A DNA stretch of 64,000 bases. It comes from JAGPUQ01 sp050250395 (GTDB lineage Bacteria; Pseudomonadota; Gammaproteobacteria; Pseudomonadales; Porticoccaceae). The stretch's first letter is position 1, and each line of letters opens with the position of its first letter. The notes under the pieces are model-generated. The model searched no databases and was not told the DNA's origin. It was given only the letters and a program-made list of their open reading frames with translations. The translations under genes were made by a program, and so were the position numbers. Location: contig JBFWOQ010000010.1 of NCBI GenBank assembly GCA_050250395.1, forward strand, positions 20,612 to 84,611. The letters are read 5' to 3'. Positions 60,747 through 64,000 of this stretch are shown here, one piece after another.

Positions 60747-62050
60747 CACACGCCAGCGAATTCAACGCGGGTCTGCTGGATTTTCTGGCGCGGTCGCCGA
60801 CGCCGTTTCACGCCACCGCGAATCTCGCGGGGCAGCTGGCGGCGGCGGGGTTCGAGGCGTTGGCGGAAACCGCCGACTGGGCGCTGAAGCCCGGCGGCCG
60901 CTACTACTGCATCCGCAACGACTCGTCGCTGATCGCCTTTGTGATGGGGACCGAAGCGCTCAGCCGCCATGGCATCCGCATGCTGGGCGCTCACACCGAC
61001 AGTCCCTGCCTGATGGTGCGGCCCCATCCGGAAAAGAATCGGCGCGGGTATTTTCAATTGGGCGTCGAGGTCTACGGCGGCGCGCTGCTCAATCCCTGGT
61101 TCGACCGCGACCTTTCTCTGGCCGGGCGGGTCGTGGTGCGCGAGAGTGCGAGTGGCCGCCTGCGGTCTCACCTGGTGGATTTTCGCCGTCCGCTCGCGGT
61201 GATTCCGAGTCTCGCCATTCATCTCGACCGCGAGGTCAACCACAAGCGCAGCATCAACGCCGAGACCGATATCCAACCGTTGCTCGGGCAACTGGTAGGC
61301 GAGTCCGCCGGCGATCTGCGGTTATTGCTTGCCGAAGAGCTGGCCGCCAATGGCGCCGCCGCAGGCGAGGTGCTGGATTTCGAGCTCTGCCTGTACGATA
61401 CCCAGCCGCCGGCACGGATCGGTCTCTGTGGCGAGTTCATCGCCGCCGCGCGGCTCGATAATTTGCTGAGCTGCCATGTCGGCGTGCAGGCGTTGCTCGC
61501 GTCGCGCGGCGACGAAACCCGTCTGGTCGTGTGCAGCGATCACGAGGAAGTCGGCAGTGCCTCCGCGAGCGGCGCGCAGGGCCCCTTTCTGGAATCGGTG
61601 CTGATGCGACTGGTGCCGGATGCGGCCGAGCGCACCCGCACCCTGATGGCGTCGCTGCTGATTTCCGCCGACAACGCCCACGGTGTGCATCCCAACTTTC
61701 CCGCGCGCCATGACGACAATCACGGACCGCTGCTCAATCGCGGCCCGGTACTGAAGATCAACGCCAATCAGCGTTACGCCACCAACAGTGTGACGGCGGC
61801 GCGACTGCGCCAGTGGGCGCGGGATGCGGACGTGCCGCTGCAAACTTTCGTGGCCCGCAACGACATGGGTTGCGGCAGCACCATCGGGCCGCTCACCGCG
61901 ACCCGGATCGGCGTCCCGACGCTGGATCTGGGCGTGCCGACCCTGGCCATGCATTCGATCCGGGAACTGGCCGGCAGTGCGGACGCCCGCAGCTTATTGA
62001 CGCTCGTCACGCGCTGTTTCGATCATCCGGGTGCGCTCGCCGTCGATTGA
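60743..62050 (+). CDS. apeB: M18-family aminopeptidase
   Basis: 435 aa. A cytoplasmic zinc aminopeptidase that forms dodecameric tetrahedra. Its metal ligands and active-site residues are visible: LGAHTDSPCLMVRP, AARLDNLLSCHVG, CSDHEEVGSASASGA and MHSIREL near the C-terminus. It prefers acidic N-terminal residues in related proteins (aspartyl aminopeptidase). The ATG overlaps the preceding stop (ATGA), so the two are co-translated. The symbol apeB follows the common annotation and is not based on activity. Confidence 0.94.
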   Translation: MTHASEFNAGLLDFLARSPTPFHATANLAGQLAAAGFEALAETADWALKPGGRYYCIRNDSSLIAFVMGTEALSRHGIRMLGAHTDSPCLMVRPHPEKNRRGYFQLGVEVYGGALLNPWFDRDLSLAGRVVVRESASGRLRSHLVDFRRPLAVIPSLAIHLDREVNHKRSINAETDIQPLLGQLVGESAGDLRLLLAEELAANGAAAGEVLDFELCLYDTQPPARIGLCGEFIAAARLDNLLSCHVGVQALLASRGDETRLVVCSDHEEVGSASASGAQGPFLESVLMRLVPDAAERTRTLMASLLISADNAHGVHPNFPARHDDNHGPLLNRGPVLKINANQRYATNSVTAARLRQWARDADVPLQTFVARNDMGCGSTIGPLTATRIGVPTLDLGVPTLAMHSIRELAGSADARSLLTLVTRCFDHPGALAVD

Positions 62051-62079
62051 TGCGTGCGTTTTTCTCGACGCGTTCGCGT

Positions 62080-62127
62080 CGCCCGGTTGGCCGCCGCCAG
62101 CGCCATCAGCTTTTCAACAAGCGGCTA
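62080..62127. repeat. Possible partial third copy of the MITE-like repeat
   Basis: GTTGGCCGCC and TTTTCAACAAGC in the 74-bp gap between the aminopeptidase and the TolC-type gene resemble the right part and terminal repeat of the element at 39017-39155 (CTGGCCGCC; TTTTTCACCAAGC). Only this short stretch matches, and it extends 3 bp into the end of the TolC-type gene. Confidence 0.35.
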
Positions 62128-63405
62128 CAGGGTGCCGAGCGCGCGGTGCAACAACAGGCCTGCAAGTACCCGGTCGTAAGTTGCGTTGAGCCGGTTGGTA
62201 TACGCCCGCAGCCGCAGGGTTTCGGCATCCAGCACCTGGGAATGGCTGACCATGCCCTCGCGGTAGAGATTGCCGGTGGCGGTGAGGTTTTCCTCGCCCT
62301 GGGCCACCGCGCTGGCGGCCGCGGCCAGACGCTCGCCGGTAGTGTTGTAGTCGAGCCAGGCCTGGCGCACTTGCAGCTCGATGCGGGTCTGGAGATCGTC
62401 CAGTTGCGCCTGCAACGCGGCCGCCTGGTGGTTTAGATCGGCGCTCTCGTGACGGCTCGCGCCGCCGTCGAAGACCTGCCACACCACGCCGACGTTGGCC
62501 GCCCACACCGATTCGCTGACCTGATTGGCGTTTTCCTGGTAGCCATAGCCACCTCCCAGCGCTACCTGGGGCCGCGCCGCGGCCCGGACGCTGTCGGCGC
62601 GGCGGGTGAGGGCGGTGATGCGCTGGCGCAGCGCGGCGAGTTCGGAACGTTGCGCCAGCGCGGACGCGGTGAGCAGCGCAAGGTCGCGGCCATCCACCTC
62701 GACCACGGGCTCGGCGAGCGCGACCGGCTGCTCCAGCGGCCGGGCGAGCAGGCGGTTGTAGGTGGCGCTCGCCAGGTCGTGGCGATTGCGCGCCGTGGTG
62801 AGTTGCTGACGCGCGTCCGCGATGGATACCGCCGCCGCCAGCACGTCGGTATTCGCGACCAGGCCCTGGTGCCTGAGATTGCCCACATCGCGCTGATGCC
62901 GGGTGAGACTCGCCAGATGACTTTCGGCCAGAGCAATGCCGTGTTTGGTGCGCAGCACGTCGATCAGGGCCGCCGCCACGGCCATCTTCAGCTCCTGGGT
63001 TTCACTTTCGGCGTCGCGCCGGGCGGCGTTTTCGCCGGCCCGCGCAGCGGCGATGGTGGCCGGAATGCGGCCGCTGGTGTAGAGCGGCAGCGTCGAATAG
63101 GCGCTGTAATAAAGCGCGCTCCGCTCCCAGTAACCGAAACGGAAATCCTGGCCGGCAAACTTGCCCTGAATCGTCGGTGGATTATCGAGGCGCATGTAGT
63201 TGGCGCTCAACGTGAGTTGCGGCAGGCGCGTCGCCTCGGCCTGCGCCACGCCCCGAGCGGCGGCGCGCTGCTGTGCCACGACGGATCGCAGGTGATGGTT
63301 GTCGGCAAGCGCGATGCGCCAGGCATCGTCCAGTGTCTCCAGCGCCATGCCGGCCGCGGGCCGGCACAGGATCGCCAGAGCGATCACGAGCGCGAGCGGC
63401 TTCAA
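62125..63405 (-). CDS. TolC-family outer membrane efflux protein
   Basis: 426 aa. A TTG start at 63405 is used because it overlaps the stop of the upstream RND gene (TTGA) and is preceded by GGGGAG. A signal peptide (LALVIALAILCRPAAGMA) leads into two repeated halves of long helices (LRSVVAQQRAAARGVAQAEA; LTRHQRDVGNLRHQGLVAN; VRQAWLDYNTTGERLAAAAS), the TolC/OprM plan. It should form the outer-membrane channel for the RND pump encoded just upstream. Confidence 0.9.
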   Translation of the reverse strand: MKPLALVIALAILCRPAAGMALETLDDAWRIALADNHHLRSVVAQQRAAARGVAQAEATRLPQLTLSANYMRLDNPPTIQGKFAGQDFRFGYWERSALYYSAYSTLPLYTSGRIPATIAAARAGENAARRDAESETQELKMAVAAALIDVLRTKHGIALAESHLASLTRHQRDVGNLRHQGLVANTDVLAAAVSIADARQQLTTARNRHDLASATYNRLLARPLEQPVALAEPVVEVDGRDLALLTASALAQRSELAALRQRITALTRRADSVRAAARPQVALGGGYGYQENANQVSESVWAANVGVVWQVFDGGASRHESADLNHQAAALQAQLDDLQTRIELQVRQAWLDYNTTGERLAAAASAVAQGEENLTATGNLYREGMVSHSQVLDAETLRLRAYTNRLNATYDRVLAGLLLHRALGTL

Positions 63406-64000
63406 GAGACCGTCTCCCCGCGTGTACGGTACTCGCGTTCGAGCATCTGATGGAACAGCACCGGGACCACCACGATGGTGAGAAAGGTCGATACCAGCGT
63501 ACCGAAGATCAGCGAAATCGCGAGTCCACCAAAAATCGGATCGCGGATCATCACCGCGCTGCCGAGCACGGTGGCGAGCGCGGTGAGCAGAATCGGGCGC
63601 ACCCGCAGCAGGGTCGCCTCCAGTACCGCTTCGCGCAACGCGACCCCCTGTTTCAGATGGTCGCGCACGAAATCGATGATGAGCAGCGAATTACGCACCA
63701 CGATCCCGGCCAACGCGATCACACCGATCATGGACGTTGAGGTGAACGCCTCACCGAGCAGCCAGTGGCCGGGGAATACGCCGATCAGGCCCAGCGGGAT
63801 GGCTGCCATCGCCACCAGCGGAATGCGGAACGACTGGTAGTAGGCGACCAGTAGAATGTAAATGAACAGCAGCGCCAGACCGAGCGCGTTGACCAGATCG
63901 CGGAAGGCGTCCAGCGTAAGGCGCATTTCGCCGTCCCACAGCAGGTGATAACCGCCGATGGTGTTGGCGTCGGTCCGGTTGAGTCCCAGATTGCCGGTGA
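63402..64000 (-). CDS. RND efflux transporter (C-terminal part, runs off the right edge)
   Basis: About 199 C-terminal codons are in the window; the start lies beyond 64000. Recognisable AcrB-like membrane segments are LALLFIYILLVAYYQSFRIP, PLGLIGVFPGHWLLG, MIGVIALAGIVVRNSLLIID and VLEATLLRVRPILLTALATV, with ATVLGSAVMIRDPIFGGLAI and VPVLFHQMLERE near the end. The WDGEMRLTLDAF segment before the membrane part and the short C-terminus resemble the subfamily of proteins annotated as efflux RND or heavy-metal pumps, but the cargo is unknown. The gene is coupled to the TolC-type gene by a 4-nt overlap. Confidence 0.9.
   Translation of the reverse strand, partial: TGNLGLNRTDANTIGGYHLLWDGEMRLTLDAFRDLVNALGLALLFIYILLVAYYQSFRIPLVAMAAIPLGLIGVFPGHWLLGEAFTSTSMIGVIALAGIVVRNSLLIIDFVRDHLKQGVALREAVLEATLLRVRPILLTALATVLGSAVMIRDPIFGGLAISLIFGTLVSTFLTIVVVPVLFHQMLEREYRTRGETVS

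Overview
The window is a GC-rich stretch of a gammaproteobacterial chromosome. The main evidence is the rpoE-rseA-degQ/mucD-lepA-lepB-DUF4845-rnc-era-recO-acpS block, the ygfZ/sdhE/ygfX cluster and the tesA/ybbA/ybbP trio, all with gammaproteobacterial gene order. A RegB/RegA-type redox two-component pair and a high-GC coding style would fit a Chromatiales-like or related environmental lineage, but the species cannot be named from the sequence alone. No rRNA, tRNA or CRISPR array was seen.

Layout. 1-1.9 kb: the start of a formate-dehydrogenase gamma (NuoE-like) gene running off the left edge, a membrane-anchored MsrB and a BKACE/DUF849 enzyme. 1.9-3.1 kb: a broken IS1380-type insertion sequence. 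3.25-22.2 kb: the most unusual region, seven genes that all overlap their neighbours. They encode a CHASE2 sensor with a degenerate kinase module, a lone receiver, a giant PgsC/CapC-like membrane protein, a large exported protein of unknown family, a small exported hydrolase-like protein, a 1735-residue exported protein ending in a probable outer-membrane beta-barrel, and a 1388-residue PgsB/CapB-like amide ligase with a HEAT-like extension. I interpret this as a Gram-negative machine that makes, trims and exports a poly-gamma-glutamate-like polymer. The polymer identity is inferred, not shown.

22.3-31.6 kb: a tiny lysine-rich protein, a cytochrome P450, a site-2-type membrane protease, a DUF4202 protein, the YbbA/YbbP ABC transporter divergent from TesA, and an isopropylmalate-dehydrogenase-like enzyme coupled to a TauD-type dioxygenase. 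31.7-35.7 kb: a signalling cluster with an RsbW-like kinase, an STAS anti-anti-sigma factor and an FHA-SpoIIE phosphatase (partner switching), followed by RegA and RegB. 35.8-37.2 kb: a small accessory pocket with a remnant of a secreted protein and a three-gene XRE/antitoxin/ParE toxin module with a clear operator-like palindrome.

37.3-64 kb is mostly core metabolism and housekeeping: argG, a glyoxalase-like gene, ygfZ, sdhE, ygfX, nadB, the sigma-E stress operon, lepA-lepB-rnc-era-recO-acpS, cysM, relA, mazG, adk, hemH, an AlgP/histone-H1-like protein, tsaB, a 3-hydroxyisobutyrate-dehydrogenase-family enzyme, an M18 aminopeptidase, and a TolC-type protein coupled to an RND pump that runs off the right edge. 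Two expected genes are missing from their usual places: rseB between rseA and degQ, and pdxJ between recO and acpS. A MITE-like intergenic repeat occurs at least twice (about 33.8 and 39.1 kb) with a possible third fragment at 62.1 kb.
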